DNA of 64,000 nt from Flavobacterium ammonificans (lineage in GTDB: Bacteria > Bacteroidota > Bacteroidia > Flavobacteriales > Flavobacteriaceae). The notes beneath the pieces were generated by a model. That model was not told where the DNA came from, made no database searches, and saw nothing but the letters and a program-made list of their open reading frames with translations. The stretch spans positions 1,054,001 through 1,118,000 of the forward strand of contig NZ_AP025185.1 of assembly GCF_020886115.1 (NCBI RefSeq), given 5' to 3'. Made by a program: the position numbers and the translations under genes. This document shows, piece after piece, positions 28,329 through 37,424 of this stretch (positions are counted from its first letter, which is position 1; every line of letters begins with the position of its first letter).

Positions 28329-28350
28329 CCTTTTGACCAATAATTTAAAA

Positions 28351-29316
28351 TTACTGTTGCGCTTTGAATGTTTTAAATTTCTCAATCAATTTTGGCACAA
28401 TTTCAAAAGCATCTCCTACAACTCCGTAGTCAGCAACCTTAAAGAAAGGCGCTTCAGGATCACTATTGATTACCACTTTGATTTTAGACGAATTGATTCC
28501 TGCAATATGTTGAATTGCTCCAGAAACACCAATAGCAATATATAAGTTAGTTGCAACAGGTTTTCCTGTTTGACCAACGTGTTCTCCATGTGGTCTCCAA
28601 CCTAAGTCAGATACCGGTTTTGAACAAGCTGTAGCGGCACCAAGAACTCCTGCCAATTCCTCAATCATACCCCAATTTTCTGGCCCTTTTAATCCTCTAC
28701 CTCCTGAAACAACTACATCAGCATCAGCAATTGAGATTTTTCCAGAACTTTTTTCTACAGAATTGATTTTTACATTAAAATCAGCAGCATCAATTGAAGG
28801 ATTAAAATCTTCTTCAGAACCAGTTACCGCACTTTCGAAAATACCAAAAGAGTTTTTCGCAAGTCCGATTATTTTAGTTTCAGAAGTCATTTCAGTAACT
28901 GTAAATGCTTTGTTAGAAAAAGCAGTTCTCTTTACTTGAAAAGGCGAAATGCTTATTGGAAGACCAACTACATTGGATGCTAAACCCGCATTTAATTTCA
29001 CAGCCAAAATGGATGAAAGATAAATACTATCCGTTGTTGATGATACAACAACTATAGTGCTACTTTCTTTTTTAGCAGCTTGAGCAATTACATTAGCATA
29101 AGCTTTTGCAGAAAACCCTGATAAAGATTCGTTAGTTACTTTAAGGACTTTATTTACACCGTACTTTGATAATTCTGATACGTCATTCATATTGATAGTG
29201 ACTGCAGTCACAGTAGTTCCAGTTGTTTCGGCTATTTTTTTAGCGTAGGAAGCCAACTCAAAAGCTACTTTTTTAAATTTTCCATCTGATGATTCAGCGA
29301 ATAGTAATACAGACAT
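28351..29316 (-). CDS. etfA: Electron transfer flavoprotein alpha subunit
   Basis: 321 residues. The C-terminal FAD-binding domain is diagnostic: GGRGLKGPENWGMIEELA, SKPVSDLGWRPHGEHVGQTG and the AIGVSGAIQHIAGI signature. The N-terminal domain I pairs with EtfB. Together they pass electrons from acyl-CoA and other dehydrogenases to ETF-quinone oxidoreductase. It lies 45 bases after etfB and is followed by a strong terminator. Confidence 0.97.
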   Translation of the reverse strand: MSVLLFAESSDGKFKKVAFELASYAKKIAETTGTTVTAVTINMNDVSELSKYGVNKVLKVTNESLSGFSAKAYANVIAQAAKKESSTIVVVSSTTDSIYLSSILAVKLNAGLASNVVGLPISISPFQVKRTAFSNKAFTVTEMTSETKIIGLAKNSFGIFESAVTGSEEDFNPSIDAADFNVKINSVEKSSGKISIADADVVVSGGRGLKGPENWGMIEELAGVLGAATACSKPVSDLGWRPHGEHVGQTGKPVATNLYIAIGVSGAIQHIAGINSSKIKVVINSDPEAPFFKVADYGVVGDAFEIVPKLIEKFKTFKAQQ

Positions 29317-29361
29317 GTTTATATTTTTAAATTTTTTATACTAATTTAATTATTTGTAGGA

Positions 29362-30108
29362 CTAAATTACTTTAGCTTCATTGTGTAACAAATTGATTAA
29401 TTCATCAAGGTTGTCAGCATCAACAAGTTTTACAGCAGATTTAGCTGCCGGTTTTTCAAATTGGATTGATTTGGTTTTTGCGTCAGCATGAACAGGTTCT
29501 AAAATAGTTAAGGCTTTAGTTCGTGCCGTCATAATTCCTCTCATGTTTGGAATTTTTAAGTCTTTTTCTTCCACCAATCCTTTTTGGCCACCAATAATTA
29601 ATGGTAAAGAAGAAGATAAAATTTCTTTACCTCCGTCAATTTCTCTACTTGCAGTAGCACTAGCACCATCTACAGTTAATCCAACACAAGAATTAATAAA
29701 GTTATAGTCTAGTAATGAAGCTATCATCCCCGGAACCATTCCACCATTATAATCCAAAGATTCTTTTCCAGCAATAATTAAATCGTAGCCTCCGGTTTGA
29801 ATAACTTGCGCTAATTGTTTAGCTACAAAAAAACCATCTGTTGGATTAGCATTGATTCGAATTGCTTCATCTGCACCAATAGCTAGTGCTTTTCTCAATG
29901 TAGGTTCGGTTTCTGGTCCACCAACATTAATTACAGTAACGTGAGCGCCTTGTTGCTCATGAAACCAAATAGCTCTTGTTAAACCAAATTCATCGTTAGG
30001 ATTGATCACAAATTGAACCCCATTAGTATCAAATTCGGTATCGCCGTTAGTAAAATTAATTTTCGAAGTAGTATCAGGTACATGGCTGATGCAAACTAAT
30101 ATTTTCAT
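29362..30108 (-). CDS. etfB: Electron transfer flavoprotein beta subunit
   Basis: 248 residues. Typical EtfB features are the N-terminal MKILVCISHVPDTTSK, NPNDEFGLTRAI, the AMP-binding stretch IIAGKESLDYNGGMVPG and the LPLIIGGQKGLVEEKDLKIP region. It is the partner of EtfA. It is the first gene of the two-gene operon. An exact TAnnTTTG element lies 33 bases upstream on the minus strand. Confidence 0.97.
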   Translation of the reverse strand: MKILVCISHVPDTTSKINFTNGDTEFDTNGVQFVINPNDEFGLTRAIWFHEQQGAHVTVINVGGPETEPTLRKALAIGADEAIRINANPTDGFFVAKQLAQVIQTGGYDLIIAGKESLDYNGGMVPGMIASLLDYNFINSCVGLTVDGASATASREIDGGKEILSSSLPLIIGGQKGLVEEKDLKIPNMRGIMTARTKALTILEPVHADAKTKSIQFEKPAAKSAVKLVDADNLDELINLLHNEAKVI

Positions 30109-30140
30109 AAGAATACGTTTTTTTTATCTTTTGTATTGTA

Positions 30141-30148
30141 CAAATCTA
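30141..30148 (-). promoter_or_regulatory. Putative promoter (-7 element) for etfBA
   Basis: The minus strand reads TAGATTTG (exact TAnnTTTG), 33 bases before the etfB start. A perfect palindrome TATGCGCGCATA lies 23 bases further upstream (30171-30182), at the place where a -33 box or an operator would be. Confidence 0.5.
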
Positions 30149-30330
30149 TAGAATAAAAATGAATATTTACTATGCGCGCATAATATTTTTATTTAATTTA
30201 TTATTTTTTTAACTTTTTACCTAATTTGCCTTATTTCAACTATTAAACTAGTTGAACAAATCCAATAAATAGTGAAATACAACTTTTGATATTTTAGTAG
30301 ATTTTATGCATTTAAGTAATATAAAATATT

Positions 30331-30338
30331 TATTTTTG
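30331..30338 (+). promoter_or_regulatory. Putative promoter (-7 element) for pdhB
   Basis: TATTTTTG, an exact TAnnTTTG match, 34 bases before the pdhB ATG. An 8-base inverted repeat (TTCAACTA, six bases, TAGTTGAA; 30235-30256) lies about 75 bases upstream and could be a regulator site. Confidence 0.5.
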
Positions 30339-30371
30339 CGCTTTCGAAATTACATATATAACTAAACAATT

Positions 30372-31349
30372 ATGAGAACGATTCAATTTAGAGAGGCTAT
30401 TTGTGAGGCGATGAGTGAAGAAATGCGCCGAGATGAATCCATATATTTAATGGGTGAAGAAGTTGCTGAATACAATGGTGCTTATAAAGCTTCTAAAGGA
30501 ATGCTAGCTGAGTTTGGCGAAAAGAGAGTTATAGACACTCCAATTGCAGAACTTGGTTTTTCTGGGATTGCAGTAGGTTCAGCAATGAATGGTTGTCGTC
30601 CAATTGTAGAGTACATGACATTCAATTTCTGTTTAGTGGGAATTGATCAAATTATAAGTAATGCTGCTAAGATGCGTCAAATGTCTGGTGGTCAATTTAA
30701 TGTGCCAATAGTTTTTAGAGGACCAACAGCCTCTGCAGGACAGTTAGGAGCAACTCACTCTCAAGCTTTAGAGAATTGGTTTGCCAATACACCGGGTCTT
30801 AAAGTGGTAGTACCATCAACTCCTTATGATGCTAAAGGTTTATTGAAAGCAGCCATTCGTGATAACGATCCTGTAATTTTTATGGAATCAGAACAAATGT
30901 ATGGTGATAAAGGAGAGGTGCCTGATGGAGAATATACCATTCCACTTGGAGTTGCAGATATCAAACGTGAAGGAACCGATGTAACAATAGTTTCTTTTGG
31001 AAAAATTATTAAAGAAGCTTTTATTGCTGCAGATGAATTAGCAAAAGAAGGAATATCTTGCGAGATAATTGATTTAAGAACGGTACGTCCAATGGATTAT
31101 GATGCTATTTTAACTTCGGTTAGAAAAACAAATAGATTGGTTGTTCTTGAAGAAGCTTGGCCGTTTGCAAGTGTTGCTTCTGAAATTACGTACATTGTTC
31201 AAGAACGTGCTTTTGACTTTTTAGATGCCCCGATTCAGCGTATCACAACAGCAGATACTCCTGCTCCATACTCTCCTGTATTATTGAAAGAATGGTTGCC
31301 TAATGCTGATGATGTTATCAAAGCAGTAAAAAAAGTGCTAAATAGATAA
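30372..31349 (+). CDS. pdhB: Pyruvate dehydrogenase E1 component, beta subunit
   Basis: 325 residues, standard for the alpha2beta2-type E1 beta chain. Motifs include RTIQFREAICEAMSEEM, EVAEYNGAYKASKGML, DTPIAELGFSGIAVGSA and the C-terminal transketolase domain with VVLEEAWPFASVAS. With the alpha subunit it decarboxylates pyruvate using thiamine diphosphate. pdhA and the E2 gene are not adjacent, so the complex genes are split in this genome. Paralogous branched-chain E1 beta chains look similar, but the YNGAYKASKG region favours the pyruvate enzyme. Confidence 0.92.
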   Translation: MRTIQFREAICEAMSEEMRRDESIYLMGEEVAEYNGAYKASKGMLAEFGEKRVIDTPIAELGFSGIAVGSAMNGCRPIVEYMTFNFCLVGIDQIISNAAKMRQMSGGQFNVPIVFRGPTASAGQLGATHSQALENWFANTPGLKVVVPSTPYDAKGLLKAAIRDNDPVIFMESEQMYGDKGEVPDGEYTIPLGVADIKREGTDVTIVSFGKIIKEAFIAADELAKEGISCEIIDLRTVRPMDYDAILTSVRKTNRLVVLEEAWPFASVASEITYIVQERAFDFLDAPIQRITTADTPAPYSPVLLKEWLPNADDVIKAVKKVLNR

Positions 31350-31390
31350 ATACAATTCATTTATTGTTTTTTAAACAATGATATAAAGAT

Positions 31391-31398
31391 TACCTTTG
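31391..31398 (+). promoter_or_regulatory. Putative promoter (-7 element) for the DUF5686 gene
   Basis: TACCTTTG, an exact TAnnTTTG match 45 bases before the ATG at 31443. A TTG at 31364-31366 is 24 bases upstream, slightly far for a -33 box. Confidence 0.4.
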
Positions 31399-31442
31399 AA
31401 TCTTCATCAGATGTTCTATTTGATGGAGATTTTTTTTAAATT

Positions 31443-33932
31443 ATGACAGCCAAATTCTCTAAAATCATTCTATTTGTTTTTCTGATTCTAAGTCAGTGGA
31501 TTGTAGCACAGACCAAAGTCAGCGGAATTGTTTTGGATAAATCAAAACAGCCAATTCCTTTTGCCAACGTTGTGTTCAAAAAATCAAATATAGGTGTAGT
31601 GGCCAATGAGGATGGGCGATTTTATATTGAGTCTCCTCAAAAACATAGCGTTTTAATTATTTCGTCAGCGGGATATTCAGAAAGAGAAATTATCCTAGAA
31701 AATAGTGTTGTTTACAATTTAAAAGCAATCTTAAATGAAGCTGAATCTTTAAACGAGGTAGTTATATTTACTGGTAAAACGTCTAAAAAAAATAATCCGG
31801 CTTTGGATATTCTTCGAAAAATTTGGGAACGAAAACGTAAGAACGGCTTGTATCAGTTCAATCAATACCAATTTGAAAAGTACGAGAAGGTAGAGTTTGA
31901 CATGAACACTATTGATAGTGCTTTCATGAAAAATAAAATTTTCAAGGGTATGGAGTTTGTTTTCAAACATGTGGATACTTCTAAAGTTACGGGGAAAACC
32001 TACTTGCCTATCTTTATCAACGAATCTTTATCTGATGTTTTCGGGGATAACCGCCAAAAAAAGGTGAAAGAAAAACTGAAAGCAAATAAAACTTCAGGCT
32101 TTGAGGGAAATCAACAGATTTTATCTTTTATCAAAGATTTATATACCGATTATTCGATTTATAACAATTACTTGACTTTTTTCGACAAGAGTTTTACAAG
32201 CCCATTGTCTCGAACGGGTATTGATGTCTATAATTATGTATTAAGAGACAGCGCTTATATTGACAATAAAAAATGCTACAATATTTTATTTTATCCAAGA
32301 CGCAAAAACGAATTGACATTCAAAGGTGATTTTTGGGTGAATGATACTACGTTTGCCATTAAAAAAATTAATATGGCAGTAACTAAAAGTGCTAACATTA
32401 ACTGGATTAAAGACATTTATATTGAACAAGAATTTGAAGTTGTTAACGATTCTGTTTTCTTGTTGACAAAAGATTATATGATGTCTGATTTTGCCTTAAA
32501 TAAGAAAGAAGACTCAAAAGGGGTGTATGGAAAAAGAACTACTTTGTATCGCAATCATGAATTCAATAAAGAAAAACCGCTCGCTTTTTATAAAGAGGAA
32601 GTGAATTTCATTGACAACGATGTGTACAAAAAGTCAGAAGAATATTGGCATGAAAACCGTTTCGAAAAATTAAATAAAGACGAGGCCGGAGTCTATAAAA
32701 TGCTGGATACGCTTCAAACCGTCAAAAAGTTCAAACAGATGTACAGTTTGGTTTCTATTTTGGGTAGCGGTTATGTCGAGTTTAAGAATTTTGATTACGG
32801 ACCTATCTTTTCTTCATTAGGTTTTAACGAAGTAGAAGGAGTTCGATTGCGTGTTGGTGGAAGAACCTATTTTGGACCTAATGATCCATGGCGAATTCAA
32901 GCGTTTACCGCTTATGGATTGAAAGACCAACAATTTAAATACGGCTTTTCAGGGAAATGGATGGTGGATAAGAAAAACCGACTTATTCTCTCAGGAGGTA
33001 ATCGACGTGATATTGAGCAAATAGGAGCGAGTTTAACTACTACTAATGATGTGATGGGGCGAAGTTTTGCTTCATCCGCTTTATTTACTACTGGAAATAA
33101 TGGGAAGTTAACCAATATCAATCTAACGACCTTTTCAGTTGAAATTGAGCCAGTGAAAAATCTAATCTTTCAAGCAGGGATTTCTCATCGTACTTTAGCA
33201 TCCGCATCGCCTACTTTTAGTTTGGATTATTATACAGATGCTTCGAGAACGGCTACTCAGAGTGAGGTAAAACAATCGGAAGCCAATATTCAAATTGAGT
33301 TCATGCCTAAAAGAAAGACGATTGGTTACGGAGTAGAAAGAGATGTCGTAGACAATCCTTACAGTCGCTTTTTTGTCAATTACAGTCACGGATTCAAAGG
33401 AGTGTTGAACAGTGATTTCAAGTATGATAAATTGCAATTGTATTATAAACAACCTTTCATCATTGGTCCATTGGGTAGAACGAATATTACTATGGAGTTA
33501 GGGAAAACTTTTGGCACTATTCCACTTGGATTAATGAGTGTGATTCCTGGGAACCAAACCTATTTTATAATTGAGAACACCTTTAACAATCTTAATTTTT
33601 ACGAATTTTTAAGCGATCAGTATGCCACTTTTAAATGGGATCATAATTTTAACGGTCGCATTTTTTCTCGCATTCCTTTTATGCGAAAGTTAAACTGGCG
33701 CGAAATCATAGGAATACGAGCTGTTTATGGAACAATATCGGAGGAGAACCGATTGATCAATGCTTCTGGATTGGCTTACAATGCTCCTGAAAATGTCTAT
33801 TGGGAATACAGTGCGGGCATTGGGAACATATTTAAAGTATTTCGTATTGATTTTTCATGGCGAGGCAGCTATTTAAATACTCCAGATGCCAATAAATTTG
33901 CCATTAAAGGCGCTTTTGGATTTCACTTTTAA
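31443..33932 (+). CDS. DUF5686 family outer-membrane protein with carboxypeptidase-like regulatory domain
   Basis: 829 residues. A signal peptide (about residues 1-22, ending WIVAQ) is followed by a CarboxypepD_reg-like/peptidase-associated beta-sandwich (VSGIVLDKSKQPIPFANVVF, residues about 25-110). The rest matches the DUF5686 layout, with a central region and a long C-terminal beta-strand-rich part ending in FAIKGAFGFHF, a typical outer-membrane barrel end. Family members are common in Bacteroidota and their function is unknown. It stands alone between pdhB and ppa and is followed by a strong terminator. Confidence 0.88.
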   Translation: MTAKFSKIILFVFLILSQWIVAQTKVSGIVLDKSKQPIPFANVVFKKSNIGVVANEDGRFYIESPQKHSVLIISSAGYSEREIILENSVVYNLKAILNEAESLNEVVIFTGKTSKKNNPALDILRKIWERKRKNGLYQFNQYQFEKYEKVEFDMNTIDSAFMKNKIFKGMEFVFKHVDTSKVTGKTYLPIFINESLSDVFGDNRQKKVKEKLKANKTSGFEGNQQILSFIKDLYTDYSIYNNYLTFFDKSFTSPLSRTGIDVYNYVLRDSAYIDNKKCYNILFYPRRKNELTFKGDFWVNDTTFAIKKINMAVTKSANINWIKDIYIEQEFEVVNDSVFLLTKDYMMSDFALNKKEDSKGVYGKRTTLYRNHEFNKEKPLAFYKEEVNFIDNDVYKKSEEYWHENRFEKLNKDEAGVYKMLDTLQTVKKFKQMYSLVSILGSGYVEFKNFDYGPIFSSLGFNEVEGVRLRVGGRTYFGPNDPWRIQAFTAYGLKDQQFKYGFSGKWMVDKKNRLILSGGNRRDIEQIGASLTTTNDVMGRSFASSALFTTGNNGKLTNINLTTFSVEIEPVKNLIFQAGISHRTLASASPTFSLDYYTDASRTATQSEVKQSEANIQIEFMPKRKTIGYGVERDVVDNPYSRFFVNYSHGFKGVLNSDFKYDKLQLYYKQPFIIGPLGRTNITMELGKTFGTIPLGLMSVIPGNQTYFIIENTFNNLNFYEFLSDQYATFKWDHNFNGRIFSRIPFMRKLNWREIIGIRAVYGTISEENRLINASGLAYNAPENVYWEYSAGIGNIFKVFRIDFSWRGSYLNTPDANKFAIKGAFGFHF

Positions 33933-33954
33933 TTATAACAGACTATTTATACAC

Positions 33955-33987
33955 AAAGCTTCCAACCTTCACAAGGCTGGAAGCTTT
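33955..33987 (+). terminator. Terminator after the DUF5686 gene
   Basis: Stem AAAGCTTCCA with TGGAAGCTTT and an inner CCTT/AAGG section, 23 bases after the stop codon. A very similar GGCTGGAAGCTTT arm is found in the metF-gldA terminator near 63460. Confidence 0.8.
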
Positions 33988-34084
33988 GTTCGTATTTTGA
34001 ATAATGGAAGCGTTGTTGTTTTTTCTAATTATTGGCTAAAATGCAACGGTTTTAAAATATTCTAGAGATATCTTCAATTTACTC

Positions 34085-34114
34085 TTGTAAAAACGTATAG
34101 TTTCCTTACTTTTG
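34085..34114 (+). promoter_or_regulatory. Promoter for ppa
   Basis: TTG at 34085-34087 and TACTTTTG at 34107-34114, separated by 19 bases. This matches the Bacteroidota TTTG/TAnnTTTG promoter well and lies 35 bases before the ppa start. Confidence 0.65.
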
Positions 34115-34148
34115 CACCAAATTTTAAAAGAAAAATACAACAAATACA

Positions 34149-34679
34149 ATGACTGCAGACAAATTAAAAACTTTCGATGTTTTAATCGAAATACCAAGAG
34201 GAAGTAGAAACAAATACGAATACGATTTTAAGATTAGAAGAATGCGTTTTGATAGAATGTTATTCTCGTCTATGATGTACCCAGCTGATTACGGATTTAT
34301 TCCTGAAACCTTAGCTTTAGACGGAGATCCACTAGACGTTTTGGTATTGATTAACGAGCCTACTTTTCCGGGTTGTGTAATGGAAGTAAAACCAATTGGT
34401 GTTTTCCACATGGCAGACGATAAAGGACCAGATGAGAAAGTAATTTGTGTTCCGGTTTCTGATCCAATTTGGAATTCATTAAATGATTTAAGCGATGTAA
34501 ACCCACACTTAATCAAAGAAATTGAGCATTTTTTCCAAGTCTACAAAGACTTAGAAAACAAGCAAGTTGATGTTGAAGGTTGGGGAGATGTGAACGAAGC
34601 GTACGCTATCATTAAAGAATGTACAGAGCGTTTCGATGCGATTGAAAACAAACCTAAAAACTTATTTAGTATTAAATAA
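34149..34679 (+). CDS. ppa: Inorganic pyrophosphatase, soluble family I
   Basis: 176 residues. The family I signature DGDPLDVLVL holds the metal-binding aspartates. Other active-site stretches are EIPRGSRNKYEYD, YPADYGFIPETLA and DVEGWGDVNEAY. The enzyme hydrolyses cytoplasmic pyrophosphate to phosphate. A strong promoter lies upstream and a hairpin terminator separates it from the membrane pyrophosphatase hppA, so the organism pairs a soluble and an ion-pumping enzyme at the same locus. Confidence 0.97.
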   Translation: MTADKLKTFDVLIEIPRGSRNKYEYDFKIRRMRFDRMLFSSMMYPADYGFIPETLALDGDPLDVLVLINEPTFPGCVMEVKPIGVFHMADDKGPDEKVICVPVSDPIWNSLNDLSDVNPHLIKEIEHFFQVYKDLENKQVDVEGWGDVNEAYAIIKECTERFDAIENKPKNLFSIK

Positions 34680-34700
34680 TTTTTTTAGTTAATTGATATA

Positions 34701-34736
34701 AAAAAAGCAATATTCTGAAAAGAGTATTGCTTTTTT
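34701..34736 (+). terminator. Terminator between ppa and hppA
   Basis: Stem AAAAAAGCAATA with TATTGCTTTTTT around a GAAAA-type loop, followed by T-rich sequence, about 22 bases after the ppa stop. Confidence 0.85.
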
Positions 34737-34789
34737 GTTTAAATTCGTTCGTTATCAATGAATTATTAATTAAACCAAAATTATTTTTT

Positions 34790-37351
34790 ATGAATGCATT
34801 TATGATTTATTTGCCAATAGTAATGGCAATTATTGGACTTTTGTTCATGGCGGTTAAAAGAGCTTGGGTACTAAAACAAGACGCTGGAGATGGAAAGATG
34901 AAAGAGATTTCAGATTACATTTACGAGGGTGCATTAGCTTTCCTTAAAGCAGAGTACAGATTATTAACTTTCTTCGTTATTGGCGCAAGTGCCGTTTTAG
35001 CGGGGATTTCTTTTATAGTGCCTACTACACATATTTTAATAGTAGTCGCGTTTGTTTTTGGTGCATTCTTTTCTGCTTTAGCAGGAAATATGGGGATGAA
35101 AATTGCTACCAAAACCAATGTAAGAACAACACAAGCTGCTCGTACGAGTTTGCCTCAAGCCTTAAAAGTTTCATTTAGCGGTGGAACCGTAATGGGATTA
35201 GGAGTTGCTGGTTTAGCAGTTTTAGGTCTAACAGCTTTCTTTATTTTCTTCTTTCATTTCTTTATGGATGGAGTTTGGGGAGTTGATGGAACTGAAAAAA
35301 TGACTATTGTATTAGAAACCTTAGCAGGATTCTCATTAGGTGCAGAATCAATTGCTTTATTTGCTCGTGTGGGTGGTGGTATTTATACTAAAGCTGCCGA
35401 TGTTGGTGCTGACTTAGTTGGTAAAGTAGAAGCAGGTATTCCAGAGGATGATCCGCGTAACCCAGCGACTATTGCTGATAACGTTGGTGATAATGTGGGT
35501 GACGTTGCTGGAATGGGTGCCGATTTATTTGGTTCGTATGTAGCGACCGTTTTAGCTGCGATGGTGCTTGGAAATTATGTGATTAAAGATATGGGTGGTA
35601 AAATCGAAGATGCTTTTGGCGGAATCGGACCAATTTTGTTACCAATGGCGATTGCTGGTTTCGGAATTTTATTTTCGATCATCGGAACGATGTTAGTGAA
35701 AATTTCAAGTGATGATGCTAAAGAGGCACAAGTACAAAAAGCGTTGAACATTGGAAACTGGGTTTCTATAGCATTGACTTTAGTAGCCTGTTACTTTTTA
35801 GTTGCATATATGTTGCCTGCTACTATGAAAATGGAATTCTATGGCGAAGGATTGAAAGACATTTCATCTATGCGTGTATTCTATGCTACTATTGTAGGTT
35901 TAATTGTGGGTGGAGCGATTTCATCAGTAACCGAATATTATACAGGATTAGGTACAAAACCCGTTTTGGCGATTGTTCAAAAATCTTCAACAGGTGCTGG
36001 AACTAACGTAATTGCAGGTTTGGCAACAGGAATGATTTCTACTTTCCCAACTGTGATTTTATTCGCTGCAGCCATTTGGTCTTCTTATGCTTTTGCAGGA
36101 TTCTACGGGGTAGCTTTAGCAGCTTCGGCTATGATGGCTACAACAGCTATGCAATTAGCAATTGATGCTTTCGGACCTATTTCAGACAACGCTGGAGGTA
36201 TTGCAGAAATGAGTGAATTACCAAAAGAAGTACGTACACGTACTGATATTTTGGATTCTGTTGGAAACACAACTGCAGCAACCGGAAAAGGTTTTGCAAT
36301 TGCTTCGGCTGCCTTGACTTCCTTAGCTTTGTTTGCGGCCTATGTAACCTTTACAGGTATTGACGGAATCAATATATTCAAAGCACCAGTTTTAGCTATG
36401 TTATTTGTAGGAGGAATGATTCCAGTTGTATTCTCTGCTTTGGCAATGAACTCGGTTGGAAAAGCGGCTATGGATATGGTATATGAAGTGCGTCGTCAGT
36501 TCAAAGAAATTCCAGGAATTATGGAAGGAACTGGCAAACCAGAATACGGTAAATGCGTGGAGATTTCTACTAAAGCGGCTTTACGCGAAATGATGTTGCC
36601 AGGAATCTTAACGATTGGTTTCCCAATTGCGATTGTTCTTTTAGGTAAATTAGTATATGCAGATAACAACCAATTGATCGCGGAAATGTTAGGAGGTTAT
36701 ATGGCGGGAGTTACCGTTTCAGGTGTGCTTTGGGCAGTGTTCCAAAACAACGCTGGAGGTGCTTGGGATAATGCTAAAAAATCTTTTGAAGCAGGTGTAG
36801 AAATCAATGGCGAAATGACCTACAAAGGTTCTGACGCACACAAAGCAGCTGTAACTGGTGATACTGTTGGAGATCCGTTTAAAGACACTTCTGGACCTTC
36901 AATGAACATTTTAATTAAATTGACGTGTTTGATTGGATTAGTAATTGCGCCAATTTTAGGCGAAGGAAGTACAACTCACAAAGAAATGACTTGTACAGTT
37001 GAAATGAAATCGTGTGAAGAAGGAGAAATGATGGGTAATTGTGATATGAGCAAATGCGCTACTATGACTAAAGACGAATGTGCTAAAATGTGCGACAGTC
37101 TTAAATGTACTCCAGAGCAAAAAGCAATGTGTTTATCTAAATATGATGCTAATGGTAAATATATAGCGAAAGAAGAAAAAGCCTGTTGTGCAAAAAAAGG
37201 AGAGGCTAAAAAGCAAGTGAATGTTCAAATGACCAATGAAAATGGTAAAGTAAAAGCAACAGTTACTGTTTCTGAAAACGGAAAACAAATTGTTCAAGTT
37301 TTTGAAGGAACAGAAGCTGAAGTGAAAGCCAAAGTTGAAGCTATTAAATAG
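34790..37351 (+). CDS. hppA: Membrane-bound ion-pumping pyrophosphatase with cysteine-rich C-terminal tail
   Basis: 853 residues from the ATG at 34790 (MNAFMIYLPIVMA); an upstream extension passes through the ppa terminator and was rejected. About 16 membrane helices and the family motifs KAADVGADLVGKVEAG, DNVGDNVGD and DAFGPISDNAGGIAEMS define a membrane pyrophosphatase. GNTTAATGKGFAI with alanines at the key position is typical of the potassium-dependent class; sodium or proton specificity is not resolved here. After the last helix (near residue 722) there is an unusual tail of about 125 residues with ten cysteines from Cys735 on, then a small beta-rich lysine-containing segment. Most homologues end soon after the last helix. 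Confidence 0.95.
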   Translation: MNAFMIYLPIVMAIIGLLFMAVKRAWVLKQDAGDGKMKEISDYIYEGALAFLKAEYRLLTFFVIGASAVLAGISFIVPTTHILIVVAFVFGAFFSALAGNMGMKIATKTNVRTTQAARTSLPQALKVSFSGGTVMGLGVAGLAVLGLTAFFIFFFHFFMDGVWGVDGTEKMTIVLETLAGFSLGAESIALFARVGGGIYTKAADVGADLVGKVEAGIPEDDPRNPATIADNVGDNVGDVAGMGADLFGSYVATVLAAMVLGNYVIKDMGGKIEDAFGGIGPILLPMAIAGFGILFSIIGTMLVKISSDDAKEAQVQKALNIGNWVSIALTLVACYFLVAYMLPATMKMEFYGEGLKDISSMRVFYATIVGLIVGGAISSVTEYYTGLGTKPVLAIVQKSSTGAGTNVIAGLATGMISTFPTVILFAAAIWSSYAFAGFYGVALAASAMMATTAMQLAIDAFGPISDNAGGIAEMSELPKEVRTRTDILDSVGNTTAATGKGFAIASAALTSLALFAAYVTFTGIDGINIFKAPVLAMLFVGGMIPVVFSALAMNSVGKAAMDMVYEVRRQFKEIPGIMEGTGKPEYGKCVEISTKAALREMMLPGILTIGFPIAIVLLGKLVYADNNQLIAEMLGGYMAGVTVSGVLWAVFQNNAGGAWDNAKKSFEAGVEINGEMTYKGSDAHKAAVTGDTVGDPFKDTSGPSMNILIKLTCLIGLVIAPILGEGSTTHKEMTCTVEMKSCEEGEMMGNCDMSKCATMTKDECAKMCDSLKCTPEQKAMCLSKYDANGKYIAKEEKACCAKKGEAKKQVNVQMTNENGKVKATVTVSENGKQIVQVFEGTEAEVKAKVEAIK

Positions 37352-37370
37352 GTTTCAATTTTAAACCAAT

Positions 37371-37400
37371 AAAAATGCCTCAATTTCTTGAGGCATTTTT
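37371..37400. terminator. Bidirectional terminator between hppA and the nucleoside kinase gene
   Basis: Perfect 13-base-pair stem AAAAATGCCTCAA/TTGAGGCATTTTT with a TTTC loop, between convergent genes. Confidence 0.9.
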
Positions 37401-37424
37401 TTATGAATATAATTTTGATTTAGA

